From JBBSMX01 sp038232935 (GTDB lineage Bacteria > Bacteroidota > Rhodothermia > Rhodothermales > JANQRZ01), in contig JBBSMX010000012.1 of assembly GCA_038232935.1 (NCBI GenBank), positions 1 to 53,757 on the forward strand: DNA of 53,757 nt. Reading direction: 5' to 3'. Under the pieces are notes generated by a model. That model did not search any database. It was not told where the DNA came from and was given only the letters and a program-made list of their open reading frames with translations. The position numbers and the translations under genes are program-made. Shown one piece after another: positions 17,691-26,086 of the stretch; position 1 is the stretch's first letter, and each line of letters opens with the position of its first letter.

Positions 17691-18653
17691 ATGCCCCTTC
17701 GTTCCACCGCTCCGTTCCCCTTGGGAAGCTCCCCCTTCATCCTCGACTGCCGCGGCCGACCGCTCGACGCCCGCCCGGGGCGGGCTCACGTGATGGGCGT
17801 GCTGAACGTGACGCCGGACTCGTTCTCCGACGGGGGCCAATTCTTCGGCCTCCGCCTCGACCTCGACGGTGCCCTCCGCCGCACCGAGGCGATGCTGGAG
17901 GAAGGGGCCGTGCTGATCGACATCGGCGGCGAGTCGTCCCGGCCGCGCGGGAGCGTCTACGGCGAAGGAGCCGAGCCCGTCGCCGCCGACGAAGAGATCC
18001 GGCGCGTGCTGCCCGTCATCGAGGCCGTCGCGCTGAGGTTTCCCGAGGCGCTGCTTTCGGTGGACACGTACAAGCCCGACGTCGCCGAGGCGGCGCTGGA
18101 AGCCGGCGCCCACCTCGTCAACGACATCACCGGCCTCCGCGACGGCGACGAAGTGGCGCGGGTGTCCGCACGGTTCGGCGCTCCGCTCGTGGTGATGCAC
18201 GCGCTCGGGCGACCCGGCGCGATGCCACACACGCACACGTACGGCGATGTCGTGGAGGACGTAAAGGCGTCGCTGGCCGTATCCGTCCGGACGGCCGAGG
18301 CTGCCGGCGTGCGTGGCGTGATCGTAGACCCCGGCTTCGGGTTTGGGAAGTCCGCCGAGGAGAACCTGCGGCTGATCGGGAGGACTGACGCCCTGCTCGA
18401 ACTGGGCCGGCCGGTGCTCGTCGGCCTCTCGCGCAAGAGCACGATCGGCGCGGTGCTCGGGGGACCGGATGCCCCCGTGCCGGTCGGAGAGCGGCTGTTC
18501 GGGACACTCGGCGCTACGGCGGTAGCGGTGCTTCGCGGCGCGTCCATCGTCCGCACCCACGACGTGCGGGCGACGGCCGAGATGCTGGCCGTGCTGACGG
18601 CGACGATGGACGCGGCACGGGCCGATGCCGACGTGATAGAGGGTAGCCCGTGA
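17691..18653 (+). CDS. folP: Dihydropteroate synthase
   Basis: The 320-residue protein condenses p-aminobenzoate with dihydropterin pyrophosphate in folate synthesis. Signature motifs are MGVLNVTPDSFSDGGQFF near residue 35, GAVLIDIGGESSRPRG, and HLVNDITGL. PVLVGLSRKSTIG in the C-terminal third is the pterin/phosphate contact region. The stop codon overlaps the cdaA start (GTGA at 18650-18653), so the two are translationally coupled. This pairing is common in the Bacteroidota lineages. Confidence 0.95.
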   Translation: MPLRSTAPFPLGSSPFILDCRGRPLDARPGRAHVMGVLNVTPDSFSDGGQFFGLRLDLDGALRRTEAMLEEGAVLIDIGGESSRPRGSVYGEGAEPVAADEEIRRVLPVIEAVALRFPEALLSVDTYKPDVAEAALEAGAHLVNDITGLRDGDEVARVSARFGAPLVVMHALGRPGAMPHTHTYGDVVEDVKASLAVSVRTAEAAGVRGVIVDPGFGFGKSAEENLRLIGRTDALLELGRPVLVGLSRKSTIGAVLGGPDAPVPVGERLFGTLGATAVAVLRGASIVRTHDVRATAEMLAVLTATMDAARADADVIEGSP

Positions 18654-19468
18654 TCCTCGCATTCAACATCGGGTTCATCCCGTTCGATTGGCAGGACTTC
18701 CTCGACGTCTTCATCGTCTCGATCCTCGTCTACCAGCTCTACCGGCTGATCCGGGGGACGATCGCCGTCCAGGTCTCGTTCATCCTGCTCGGCATCTACA
18801 TCATGGACGTGGTCGTGCGGGCGGCGGGGCTGACGACGCTGCGCAACCTCTTCGGCGCGATCAGCGAGGTATTCGTGCTCGCCGTCATCATCCTGTTCCA
18901 GCCCGAGATCCGGCGGCTGCTGTTCGCGCTCGGCAGGAACCCGCTCGTGCGGCGCTTCGTGGCGACGCCGGCCCGCGAGAAGGCGGTCAACGAACTCGTG
19001 TCGGCGGTCACGGAGATGGCCGAGAACCGGATCGGGTCGCTCACGGCATTCGCCCGCTCCTCCGGGCTGAGGAACTACGCCGAGAGCGGCACGCCCATCA
19101 ACGCCGACGTCGAGCGCGATTTGCTGACGAGCATATTCTTCCCGAACTCGCCGCTCCACGACGGCGCGGTGATCATCGAGGACCAGAAGATTGCGGCGGC
19201 GCGCTGCATCCTCCCCGTTTCAGAAGCGCGCCGGCTCGATCCCCACCTCGGCCTCCGCCACCGCGCTGCCGTCGGGCTGACCGAGCGTACGGACGCCGTC
19301 GTCGTCGTGACGAGCGAAGAGACCGGGCGGATTTCGGTCGCGGAGAACGGTCAGATCCAGACCGGGCTCTCGCCGCAGGAGCTGCGCACCCGCCTCACCG
19401 AGGCCCTCGTCCAGCGCAACCCCGACGAGTCGCCCCCTCCTCCCGACGACGGCCTCGATCAGCCGTAG
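18650..19468 (+). CDS. cdaA: Diadenylate cyclase CdaA
   Basis: The 272-residue membrane protein has three N-terminal transmembrane helices (about residues 5-85) and a DAC domain. The catalytic motifs are DGA at 171-173 (PNSPLHDGAVII) and RHR at 203-205 (GLRHRAAVGLTE). It makes cyclic di-AMP, which controls potassium and osmolyte transport and cell-wall homeostasis. The start is GTG 18650, inside the folP stop. A proline-rich acidic tail ends the protein. No CdaR-like regulator is adjacent. Confidence 0.94.
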   Translation: MILAFNIGFIPFDWQDFLDVFIVSILVYQLYRLIRGTIAVQVSFILLGIYIMDVVVRAAGLTTLRNLFGAISEVFVLAVIILFQPEIRRLLFALGRNPLVRRFVATPAREKAVNELVSAVTEMAENRIGSLTAFARSSGLRNYAESGTPINADVERDLLTSIFFPNSPLHDGAVIIEDQKIAAARCILPVSEARRLDPHLGLRHRAAVGLTERTDAVVVVTSEETGRISVAENGQIQTGLSPQELRTRLTEALVQRNPDESPPPPDDGLDQP

Positions 19469-19581
19469 TCGGTGAACAGTCACCGGCGGACGGTGGACAG
19501 TGGGCGAAGAAAGGGAATCGGGGCCGCCACGCGCAAGGCGTTGCCGTAGCTTGACAGCCCTCTCCCGACTTCCGACTCCCG

Positions 19582-20244
19582 ATGCCTCCCCGCACCTACG
19601 ACCGTCAACGGAACGCGCTCGCCGCCCTCCTCCGTGAGAAGGGTATTACGGACGAGCGCGTGCTCCGCGCCGTGGCGGCCGTGCCCCGCCACGAGTTCAT
19701 CGAGGCGGCCCTCCGGCACCGGGCGTACAAAGACGAGGCCCTGCCCATCGGGCTCAAGCAGACGATCTCGCAACCGTTCACCGTCGCCTACCAGACCGCC
19801 CTACTCGGCGTCCGGCCCGACGACAAGGTGTTGGAGGTGGGGACGGGCAGCGGCTACCAGGCTGCCATCCTCTGCGAGCTCGGCGCACGGGTGTTCTCCA
19901 TCGAGCGGCACGGCCCCCTGCTGAAACGGACGCGCGCCGTGCTGGACCGGCTGGGCTACCGCGTGCTCACTCGCCACGGCGACGGCACACTCGGCTGGGC
20001 CAGCCCGGCTCCCTACGACGGGATCGTGGTGACGGCGGGTGGGACGGAGGTGCCGGATGCGCTCCTCGAGCAGCTCCGCCCCGCGAGCCCTGACGCCCCC
20101 AGCGGCCGTCTCGTCATCCCCATCGGCAACGCCGAGAAGCAGACGATGCTGCGGATCACCCGCACCGGCCCCGACCAGTTTCACCGCGAGGAGTTTCTGG
20201 ACTTCCGCTTCGTCCCGCTCGTCGCCGAAGACGGCGGGCGCTAG
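19582..20244 (+). CDS. pcm: Protein-L-isoaspartate O-methyltransferase
   Basis: The 220-residue protein repairs isoaspartyl residues by S-adenosylmethionine-dependent methylation. RHEFIEAALRHRAYKDEALP and IGLKQTISQPFTVAYQTALL are the family's N-terminal signatures. VLEVGTGSGYQAAIL near residue 83 is SAM motif I, and YDGIVVTAGGTEVPDALLEQ is the post-I/II region. The gene is followed 43 bp later by a membrane-protein gene on the same strand. Confidence 0.95.
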   Translation: MPPRTYDRQRNALAALLREKGITDERVLRAVAAVPRHEFIEAALRHRAYKDEALPIGLKQTISQPFTVAYQTALLGVRPDDKVLEVGTGSGYQAAILCELGARVFSIERHGPLLKRTRAVLDRLGYRVLTRHGDGTLGWASPAPYDGIVVTAGGTEVPDALLEQLRPASPDAPSGRLVIPIGNAEKQTMLRITRTGPDQFHREEFLDFRFVPLVAEDGGR

Positions 20245-20287
20245 TTTCTCCTCCCGCTCCGACCTCCCCGACCCGCTCTGCCCTCCG

Positions 20288-20980
20288 ATGCCCGATTCCG
20301 TTCCGCCCGTGTTGGCAACCGAGCCGCCCGCCGTCCAGCGCTCCTATTCCGGCCCCGCCGGCTGGCTTTACTGGCTCAAGGACTGGGTCGAAGGACTCGC
20401 CGCCAAGCGGCACGCCGTGGTCATCCTGTTCGTCCTCGCGGCGGCCGAGTCCATCTTCTTCCCGATCCCGGTGGACGTGCTGCTGATCGCGCTCTGCGTA
20501 AGCCTGCCCCGCCGGTCGTTCTGGTTCGCCACGGTCTGCACGGCCGGCTCCGTGCTCGGCGCGTTCGGCGGTTACGCCATCGGCTACTTCCTGTGGTACA
20601 ACGCCGTGGGCGACGCGCAAACCTACAGCGATCTCGCACAGTTTTTCTACGCTCACGTCCCCGGCTTCACCGAAGCGAACTTCGAGGCCGTCGCGGCGAA
20701 GTACCGCGAACTCGGGTTCTGGGCGATCTTCGCGGGCGGCTTCACCCCACTCCCCTACAAGCTGTTCACGATCACGGCGGGGATTGTCCAGCTCAACCTC
20801 GGGACGTTCTTCATCGCCTCGGTCATCAGCCGGGCCGCGCGCTTCTTCCTCGTCGGCGCGCTCTTCTTCTTCTTCGGCCGGCCGATCAAATCGTTCATCG
20901 ACAAATACCTCGGCTGGCTGACGATCGCCTTCGTGCTCCTGCTCATCGGCGGCTTCGTCGTACTCAAATACGCCCTCTAG
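20288..20980 (+). CDS. YqaA-like VTT/DedA-family membrane protein
   Basis: The 230-residue protein has about five membrane segments with the DedA/VTT layout: FVLAAAESIFFPIPVDVLL, then GSVLGAFGGYAIGYFLWY, AIFAGGFTPLPYKLFTITAG with the conserved F-x-P-x-P-YK loop, and a terminal helix. The family is linked to lipid scrambling or flipping of undecaprenyl-type carriers; the role of this member is not known. The stop tag shares the palindrome ctag (20977-20980) with the stop of the opposing EutN-like gene. Confidence 0.85.
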   Translation: MPDSVPPVLATEPPAVQRSYSGPAGWLYWLKDWVEGLAAKRHAVVILFVLAAAESIFFPIPVDVLLIALCVSLPRRSFWFATVCTAGSVLGAFGGYAIGYFLWYNAVGDAQTYSDLAQFFYAHVPGFTEANFEAVAAKYRELGFWAIFAGGFTPLPYKLFTITAGIVQLNLGTFFIASVISRAARFFLVGALFFFFGRPIKSFIDKYLGWLTIAFVLLLIGGFVVLKYAL

Positions 20981-21258
20981 CCCGCTGCCGGTCGGTTCAC
21001 CTCGTCCACGACGCCGACGATCGTGGCGTCGGTGGCGGTGAGGTCGTTCGGCGGGCGGAAGGGGATCGCAGCCTCGGCGCTCGTCACGAAGACCACCGTG
21101 TCGCCGACGCCCGCGTCCACGGTGTCGAGCGCGACCATCGGGCCGCCTTTGAGCGAGCCGTCGAAGTGGAGGGGTTGGACGAGCAGCATCCGCTTGCCTT
21201 CGAGCGACGGGTCCTTCTGCGTCGCCCAGATGCTCCCGATGACGTGACCTAGGTTCAT
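20977..21258 (-). CDS. EutN/CcmL-family microcompartment vertex protein (copy A)
   Basis: The 93-residue protein matches the BMC-P pentamer fold: MNLGHVIGSIWATQKDPSLEGK, RMLLVQPL, then VALDTVDAGVGDTVVFVTS and a C-terminal ATIVGVVDEV. Such pentamers cap the corners of bacterial microcompartment shells. No hexameric shell protein (BMC-H) or encapsulated enzyme lies nearby. It is 79 bp downstream of a second copy on the same strand, probably in the same transcript. Its stop overlaps that of the convergent membrane-protein gene. Confidence 0.87.
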   Translation of the reverse strand: MNLGHVIGSIWATQKDPSLEGKRMLLVQPLHFDGSLKGGPMVALDTVDAGVGDTVVFVTSAEAAIPFRPPNDLTATDATIVGVVDEVNRPAAG

Positions 21259-21275
21259 TGGCTGACTTGCCGGTT

Positions 21276-21331
21276 GAGTGATTCGCTGATTGATTAGGAG
21301 CAGATCCCATCACCCAATCGGCGAGTCACTC
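21276..21331. repeat. Stem-loop between the two EutN-like genes
   Basis: The arms gagtgattcgctgattg (21276-21292) and caatcggcgagtcactc (21315-21331) are complementary over 17 bp with two mismatches. The mismatches would be G-U pairs if read from the plus strand and C-A from the minus strand. The loop is 22 bases. It might tune relative expression of the two vertex genes. Confidence 0.4.
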
Positions 21332-21337
21332 ATTCAC

Positions 21338-21652
21338 TCAAGGGGATGTGATGGCTGCGCGGCGCTTCACCTCTTCGACCTCGCCCTCGTCTACGTCGAG
21401 CCGGTCCACAATCGCCATGATGACGGCGTCCACGGGCTTGCCCTGGGTGAGAGCCGTCTGCCGCCCGCTGGAGCCCTGCGCCACGAGCACGATCTCGCCG
21501 ACGCCCGCCCCGACCGAGTCCACGGCGACGACGAAGCTCTCTTTCGGCGCGTAGTCCAGCCCGACCTCGCGGACGATCTGGAACGTCATCCCGACGGTCT
21601 GCTCGTCTTTGCGCGTAGCCCAAACGGTGCCGATGACTCTGCCTAAGATCAT
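21338..21652 (-). CDS. EutN/CcmL-family microcompartment vertex protein (copy B)
   Basis: The 104-residue protein is another BMC-P member (MILGRVIGTVWATRKDEQTVG, FVVAVDSVGAGVGEIVLVAQ, SSGRQTALT, VDAVIMAIVDRLDV). It differs from copy A by a longer, charged C-terminal tail (DEGEVEEVKRRAA). ATG 21652 aligns its start with copy A; 17 further in-frame codons upstream look like leader sequence. Two different pentamer proteins without hexamers is unusual. Confidence 0.88.
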   Translation of the reverse strand: MILGRVIGTVWATRKDEQTVGMTFQIVREVGLDYAPKESFVVAVDSVGAGVGEIVLVAQGSSGRQTALTQGKPVDAVIMAIVDRLDVDEGEVEEVKRRAAITSP

Positions 21653-21908
21653 GGAGAACGCTGCGTGATCGGTGGGATGACGGGGAAGCGAATATAACCC
21701 CATCGTGGTCGGTTTTCGATGGCCTTGCTTCCCCGCCGCTTGAGCGCTAAACGGCTACGCTACCCAGCCGGCGTGGCTCATCCTCCGACCTCCGCGACCC
21801 CCACAGGCTATATTACGCTCTCTGCTCAGTCGTCCTGATCGGCACTCCATACGCAGCTTGCGCTCCGCGCCCTGCGGCTGTGCTTCCCTGCCTCGATCTC
21901 CCCCAACC

Positions 21909-23072
21909 GTGCTTTCCTCCGGGCCTTCCACCGATGTCGCCACCGGCCTTCGCCGAGACACGAGCGATGGGGCTCAGTCGCCAGCCACGCGGCGCTTCCA
22001 CCTCCTCAAGCTCTGCGCCCGCACCAATCCGGCGCCTCACCCCGCGCTTCGCGAGGCGCTGGAGGCGGGCATCGATTGGCACCTGCTTGTGGAGGAGGCT
22101 TCGTACCAGGGGGTGCTCCCGCTGCTCTACCACCACCTCAAGCCCTTAGCTGAGCCGCTCGTGCCGCGTGACGTGCTCAATCGTACGCGCGCTCGTGTCG
22201 GGGCTCACACCCTCCACGGCACCTGTCTCGCCCAGGAGCTCGACCGACTCTCCGGGCTGTTCCACGAGGCCGCGATCCCGGTCGTCGCGATCAAGGGTAT
22301 CCCCCTCGCGCACAATCTCTATGGGGGATATGTGCTCCGTCCGTTCGGGGACACCGACCTTCTCATTCGTCGGCGTGACTTCGAGCGCCTGCACGCCCTG
22401 CTGGTAGCCGAGGGATATGGGTGCGAGCTGCTCGACCCGATGCGGCAGTGGCTCTACCTCCTCGTCCATGCCCAGCGCGAGTTCGTGAACCGCACGCCCG
22501 TCCTCGGCGGCACGACCTCCGTGCTCGATGTCCACACGTCCCTCCTGCCCTTCGGCTATTCGTACCGCGAGCCCTTCGAGCGGCTGTGGGCTCGGACCGT
22601 CCCTTTCGAGCTGGCGCATCACAGTGTGCGCGTGCTACCCCCGGTGGACCTTCTGGTAGTGCTGTGCTTCCACGGCTTCAAGAATCGGTGGGAAGCGCTC
22701 AAGTACACGGTAGACGTGGCCGAACTCGTCCGCACCTACCCAGACCTAGATTGGGCTCAGGTACAGGGGCGGGCCGTGGCGATGCGGGGCGCGCGGGTGC
22801 TCCACATCGCGCTCCTCCTGGCAGCGGACTTGCTGGAAGCACCGATTCCGCCAAGCGTCTTGGAAACGGCACGGCGCGACGCACGTGCCGTCCGGATGAC
22901 GCAGCGCCTCGCCGAACGGCTGCCGTCTCAGCCTTACCGGGAGGGCGATCCGCTCGGTGAGCGCGTGCGCTTCAACTTGGACGCTCAGGATTCCTGGCGA
23001 GGAAAGCTCCGCTACGGCGGCTATACCCTCGTCCGCCGGCTGTCCGAACTCGTCCTGCCCTCGGAGTCGTGA
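21909..23072 (+). CDS. Nucleotidyltransferase family 5 protein
   Basis: The product (387 residues from GTG 21909) resembles the NTP_transf_5 family found in peptide-modification and lipid-linked loci. VVAIKGIPLAHNLYGGYVLRPFGDTDLLI carries the minimal-nucleotidyltransferase pattern, with G and D-x-D acidic metal ligands (DTDLL). VLDVHTSLLPFGY adds the third strand, and VLCFHGFKNRWEALKYTVDVAEL the helical domain. Members occur beside lasso-type precursor genes, which fits the precursor 1.1 kb away. A TTG at 21858 is an alternative start; neither has an evident Shine-Dalgarno sequence. Confidence 0.8.
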   Translation: MLSSGPSTDVATGLRRDTSDGAQSPATRRFHLLKLCARTNPAPHPALREALEAGIDWHLLVEEASYQGVLPLLYHHLKPLAEPLVPRDVLNRTRARVGAHTLHGTCLAQELDRLSGLFHEAAIPVVAIKGIPLAHNLYGGYVLRPFGDTDLLIRRRDFERLHALLVAEGYGCELLDPMRQWLYLLVHAQREFVNRTPVLGGTTSVLDVHTSLLPFGYSYREPFERLWARTVPFELAHHSVRVLPPVDLLVVLCFHGFKNRWEALKYTVDVAELVRTYPDLDWAQVQGRAVAMRGARVLHIALLLAADLLEAPIPPSVLETARRDARAVRMTQRLAERLPSQPYREGDPLGERVRFNLDAQDSWRGKLRYGGYTLVRRLSELVLPSES

Positions 23073-23115
23073 CGGCACGCGTGGCTCGGCAGGCAACGCC
23101 TCGTGCTCCGAACGC

Positions 23116-23153
23116 AGAAGAGGCAGACGAGCCGGAGCCCGCCTGCCTCTTCT
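23116..23153. terminator. Hairpin between convergent nucleotidyltransferase and T9SS genes
   Basis: The arms agaagaggcag (23116-23126) and ctgcctcttct (23143-23153) are perfect 11-bp complements with a 16-base loop. It is centred in the 98-bp gap between two stop codons on opposite strands, the right place for a shared terminator. Confidence 0.6.
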
Positions 23154-23170
23154 CCATCACCTGAGCCCCT

Positions 23171-24166
23171 CTATTTGAGCAGCGTCATCGTCTGACTCAG
23201 CGTACGGGCGTCCGTCTCGAGCCGGTAGAAGTACGTACCGCTGGCGACACGTTGCCCGGCATCGTTCGCGCCGTCCCACGTGACGGTGTGCGAATCGGCA
23301 GAACGCTCGCCGTCGACGAGGGTCGCTACCCGGCGGCCGAGGACGTCGTAGACCTGGAGCTTCACGTGGCTGGCTTTTTCCAGCGTGAAGGTGATCTGCG
23401 TGCTCGACTCGAACGGGTTGGGGTAGTTCTGCGAGAGCGCGACTTCCTCCGGCACCGTGCTGTCACCTTCGTTAGCGACGAACTGCGGGTCACACTCGGC
23501 GGTCCCACCCGGCGAGTAGACCGTCGCGAAGAAGGCGACGGCACCGCTGGCGTTCCCTTGCAGGAGCAGCCCGTAGCCGGCGTTGAAGAGCGCGCCGGCG
23601 TCGAACGTCGCCGTCCCACTCGTCACCTCGAAGACCGGGGCTGCTGAACCTCCCGCATCGAGGATGAACAGCGCGGCTGGGTCGTAGACGAGCACACGGC
23701 CGTTGTTCACCGTGATGTCGATCCGGTTGACGCCGCGGAAATCGGCGGCTCCCACGAAGAGCGCTTCCCGAGAATCGGGGTCGATCCGAAGCCCTTCGCA
23801 GATCGGCCGCCCGGTGTCGGGCGTTGCGGCCGGACAGGCAGCCGGGTTCGAGGCTTTCGTCGAGACCGGCTCGCCCTCTACTTCGAGGATGGCCGTGGTG
23901 CCGGCGGGGAGGAATGCATACGCACCCCCTCGGCCAATCGGGTAGGCCGAGCCGGAGATGCTCTCGCCGTCGTCTCCGGACTCCCGGAGTGTGAAGTCGA
24001 ACTCGCGGTCACCGAAGTTATCGATGCGGAAGAGCGAGCCGTTTTCGTTCGTGCATGTCGCCTGCAAGCTGCTCGCGTCCTGCGCCTGCGCCGGCGTACC
24101 GGCCAGGGTGAAGCAGGCCACGAGCACGGCAAGCAGGGCGTTTTTTGCCGTAGTAGTTGGTTTCAT
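23171..24166 (-). CDS. Secreted protein with Por-secretion (T9SS) sorting domain
   Basis: The 331-residue protein has a signal peptide (MKPTTTAKNALLAVLVACFTLA, ending near PAQAQ). The N-terminal part (LFRIDNFGDREFDFTLRESG, then cysteine-containing segments around CPAATPDTGRPICEG) is not a family I recognise. The last 85 residues are a type A sorting domain: ALSQNYPNPFESSTQITFTL, VKLQVYDVLGRRVATLVDG, ASGTYFYRLETD. This domain sends cargo through the type IX system to the cell surface. It lies 53 bp downstream of the lasso-leader peptide gene on the same strand. Confidence 0.85.
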   Translation of the reverse strand: MKPTTTAKNALLAVLVACFTLAGTPAQAQDASSLQATCTNENGSLFRIDNFGDREFDFTLRESGDDGESISGSAYPIGRGGAYAFLPAGTTAILEVEGEPVSTKASNPAACPAATPDTGRPICEGLRIDPDSREALFVGAADFRGVNRIDITVNNGRVLVYDPAALFILDAGGSAAPVFEVTSGTATFDAGALFNAGYGLLLQGNASGAVAFFATVYSPGGTAECDPQFVANEGDSTVPEEVALSQNYPNPFESSTQITFTLEKASHVKLQVYDVLGRRVATLVDGERSADSHTVTWDGANDAGQRVASGTYFYRLETDARTLSQTMTLLK

Positions 24167-24219
24167 GGTGTCCTCTTTTGCTAAAGCGGATGCGGATGTC
24201 ATTCGTGACTGAACGGGAT

Positions 24220-24402
24220 CTAGTCGCCGAAGATGTTGGACCCGGCCGTGATCTCGGACACAGACCCGTAGAGCTCGAGCTCGGGCTTCGCGTACGGTTT
24301 CACGGACGAGGTTGCGGGGGCTTCCGCGTCGGGTGGAGAGGACAGGGTTTCGGGAGCGTGCGAGCGGGGTGCGCTGTGCGCGTCTGAATTGCGAGCGTCC
24401 AT
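24220..24402 (-). CDS. 60-residue peptide with lasso-type leader motif (candidate RiPP precursor)
   Basis: Residues 37-52 fit the lasso leader pattern Y-x2-P-x-L-x3-G-x5-T exactly: Tyr37, Pro40, Leu42, Gly46, Thr52 (KPYAKPELELYGSVSEIT). In lasso precursors the protease cuts two residues after this Thr-2 position, which here gives a core of GSNIFGD with Gly at position 1. Asp60 is core position 7 and also the last residue, so there is no tail. A Shine-Dalgarno-like gagg sits about ten bases upstream of ATG 24402. The first 34 residues are Pro/Ser/Ala-rich. It sits between a ferritin-like gene and a T9SS gene on one strand. Confidence 0.78.
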   Translation of the reverse strand: MDARNSDAHSAPRSHAPETLSSPPDAEAPATSSVKPYAKPELELYGSVSEITAGSNIFGD

Positions 24403-24462
24403 GGTTGTTATTCCTCAAAAAGAGCCTAGAAGTGTCGGGAGAAAGAAAGGATCGGCCTGCGG

Positions 24463-25242
24463 CTACGAGCCCACGATGAACGGGCCGGCGATGGCGAGCA
24501 CCTCCTCCATCGTCAGCGGTTCGTCGTATGCCTCGGTCGTGGCCTCCGCCGACTTCGTGCTGACGGTGAGCGCGTCGACGCCGAGGTGGGTCGTGTTGGC
24601 CTCCCCGGCGTAGACGGCTGCGAGGGCGGGCACGTCCGTGTTGTCGAACGGAATCCAGCCGTCCTGGCCGCGCAGACGCCGCACGATCGAGGCGTGGCGC
24701 GCTTCGACGGAGTGGATCTTGAGCGCGGTGCTCAGCACGTCGGGCGTCGGGAGGAGCACGCCGGCTTGCCCTTTGTAGGCGCGAACGCCGGTATCCTCGA
24801 ACCCTTGCGAGAGCGCGAGGAAGAACCCGTAGTCCGCGAAGGGATCGGGGCCGAGCGCCGAGAAATTGAACTCCGGCTTCGCCTCATCCTCTTCCAGCCC
24901 GAGCGCCGCTTCGAGCAGGCGGACGTGGGCCATCTCGTGGTTACGGATGCCCGTGTACACCGTCTGAGCGGGGCCGGGGATGAGGCCGGGTGTGTTGACG
25001 CCGGTGTTGTAGTACTCGAACTCGAGGTATTCGAGCGTGAGGGCGAACGTCAGCACTTTGGTGACATCGTTCGGGAGCGAGCGGCCGAAGGCGTCACGGG
25101 CGAAGAACCCGAAGGCGGCGGGGACGGACGCCAGAGCGATCCCGGCCCCGATCTTGCCCGCCGTGCGGAGCGCATCGCGGCGCGAGGTGACACGCTGAAC
25201 GATCTCGGGATCGAGCGCGCTGAAGAAGGTTTGCTTTTCCAT
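24463..25242 (-). CDS. Ferritin-like domain protein with twin-arginine-type signal (copy 1)
   Basis: The 259-residue protein has a twin-arginine-like leader (TSRRDALRTAGKIGAGIALASVPAAF), then a four-helix ferritin-like fold. Candidate metal ligands are Glu in LEYLEFEYYN, ExxH-like NHEMAHVRLLEAAL, and SVEARHASIVRRL. It resembles the Ferritin_2/desiccation-related group, whose function is poorly known. It is 58 bp downstream of a paralogous gene and 60 bp upstream of the lasso-leader peptide gene, so all four genes from 26086 down to 23171 may be one transcript. Confidence 0.85.
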   Translation of the reverse strand: MEKQTFFSALDPEIVQRVTSRRDALRTAGKIGAGIALASVPAAFGFFARDAFGRSLPNDVTKVLTFALTLEYLEFEYYNTGVNTPGLIPGPAQTVYTGIRNHEMAHVRLLEAALGLEEDEAKPEFNFSALGPDPFADYGFFLALSQGFEDTGVRAYKGQAGVLLPTPDVLSTALKIHSVEARHASIVRRLRGQDGWIPFDNTDVPALAAVYAGEANTTHLGVDALTVSTKSAEATTEAYDEPLTMEEVLAIAGPFIVGS

Positions 25243-25300
25243 AATCAGAAGTGCCTAAAGGTGAGGGAACCGCGAGACGAGACGAGCCGGTGCGGCTCCG

Positions 25301-26086
25301 TTACAGCCCGGTGGTCGTGATCGGATTGAGGATGAAGGCCGATGCCGCGGCGAGCACGGTCGGCGGATCGAACGCGCGGTCCAGCCCATTCTCGTCGATC
25401 ACATCCCTACCCGCTGCACCGGGGTCTGCCGGGTCGAGCTCGACATCGCCGTCCTCGCCGATGGAGAACGCGGAGAGCGGGTCGATGAGGTCGCGGATGG
25501 CGGCGGCGTGGCGCGCCTCGACCGAGACGATCTTTCCAGCGACGAGGAGGATCTCCGGATCGTTCAGCAGAGGGCCGGCCCCGTTGTAGGCGGCGACGCC
25601 GAGGTCCTCGAACACACGCGCCGTCTCGAGCACGCTGTCGCGGCTGGAAAAGTCGATAGCGCTGAAGTCAAATCGGAGCGTGGGGATGGCCGTGCCGCCG
25701 AGGGCGGGGATGCCCAGCCGGTAGAACTCGCGGTGGATGACCTCGTGGTTGCGGAGGTCGCGGAGGACACGGCGCTCCTCGTCGGTGATCCCGTCGAAGG
25801 GCGTCGCGAAGGCGCGGACGTAGAAGGCGGCCTCGAGTTGTTCCAGCGCGAAGGCGTAGTTGACCACGCCGAAGTCGTTGGAGAAGTCGAGCGTGACGGC
25901 GTCCTCGCTCCCGGTGTCGAAGGGGAACGGGAGATCGCCGTACTCAGTGACGAGGTCACAGCCGGATACGAAAGCGGCCGTTCCTAGCCCGGCCCCTATC
26001 CATTTGAAGAAGCTGCGCCGGTCGGTCTGTCGCGGTTGCGGATGCCCCTCGTGGGAGCTACCCGAGGGGTTAGTAACGTTCGCCAT
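25301..26086 (-). CDS. Ferritin-like domain lipoprotein with twin-arginine signal (copy 2)
   Basis: The 261-residue protein starts with a Tat motif (TDRRSFFKWIGAGLGTAAF) followed by a lipobox-like VSGC, so it is probably a Tat-exported lipoprotein. Helices with YAFALEQLEAAFY, LRNHEVIHREFYRLG and VSVEARHAAAIRDLID give the same Glu/His pattern as the downstream copy. The two copies differ widely outside these helices, so the duplication is old. It is the first gene of the probable four-gene transcript. Confidence 0.85.
   Translation of the reverse strand: MANVTNPSGSSHEGHPQPRQTDRRSFFKWIGAGLGTAAFVSGCDLVTEYGDLPFPFDTGSEDAVTLDFSNDFGVVNYAFALEQLEAAFYVRAFATPFDGITDEERRVLRDLRNHEVIHREFYRLGIPALGGTAIPTLRFDFSAIDFSSRDSVLETARVFEDLGVAAYNGAGPLLNDPEILLVAGKIVSVEARHAAAIRDLIDPLSAFSIGEDGDVELDPADPGAAGRDVIDENGLDRAFDPPTVLAAASAFILNPITTTGL

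Noticed and set aside
20977..23072. A microcompartment operon
   Set aside because: Only vertex proteins are present; no hexamer shell proteins, signature enzymes or encapsulation peptides were seen.
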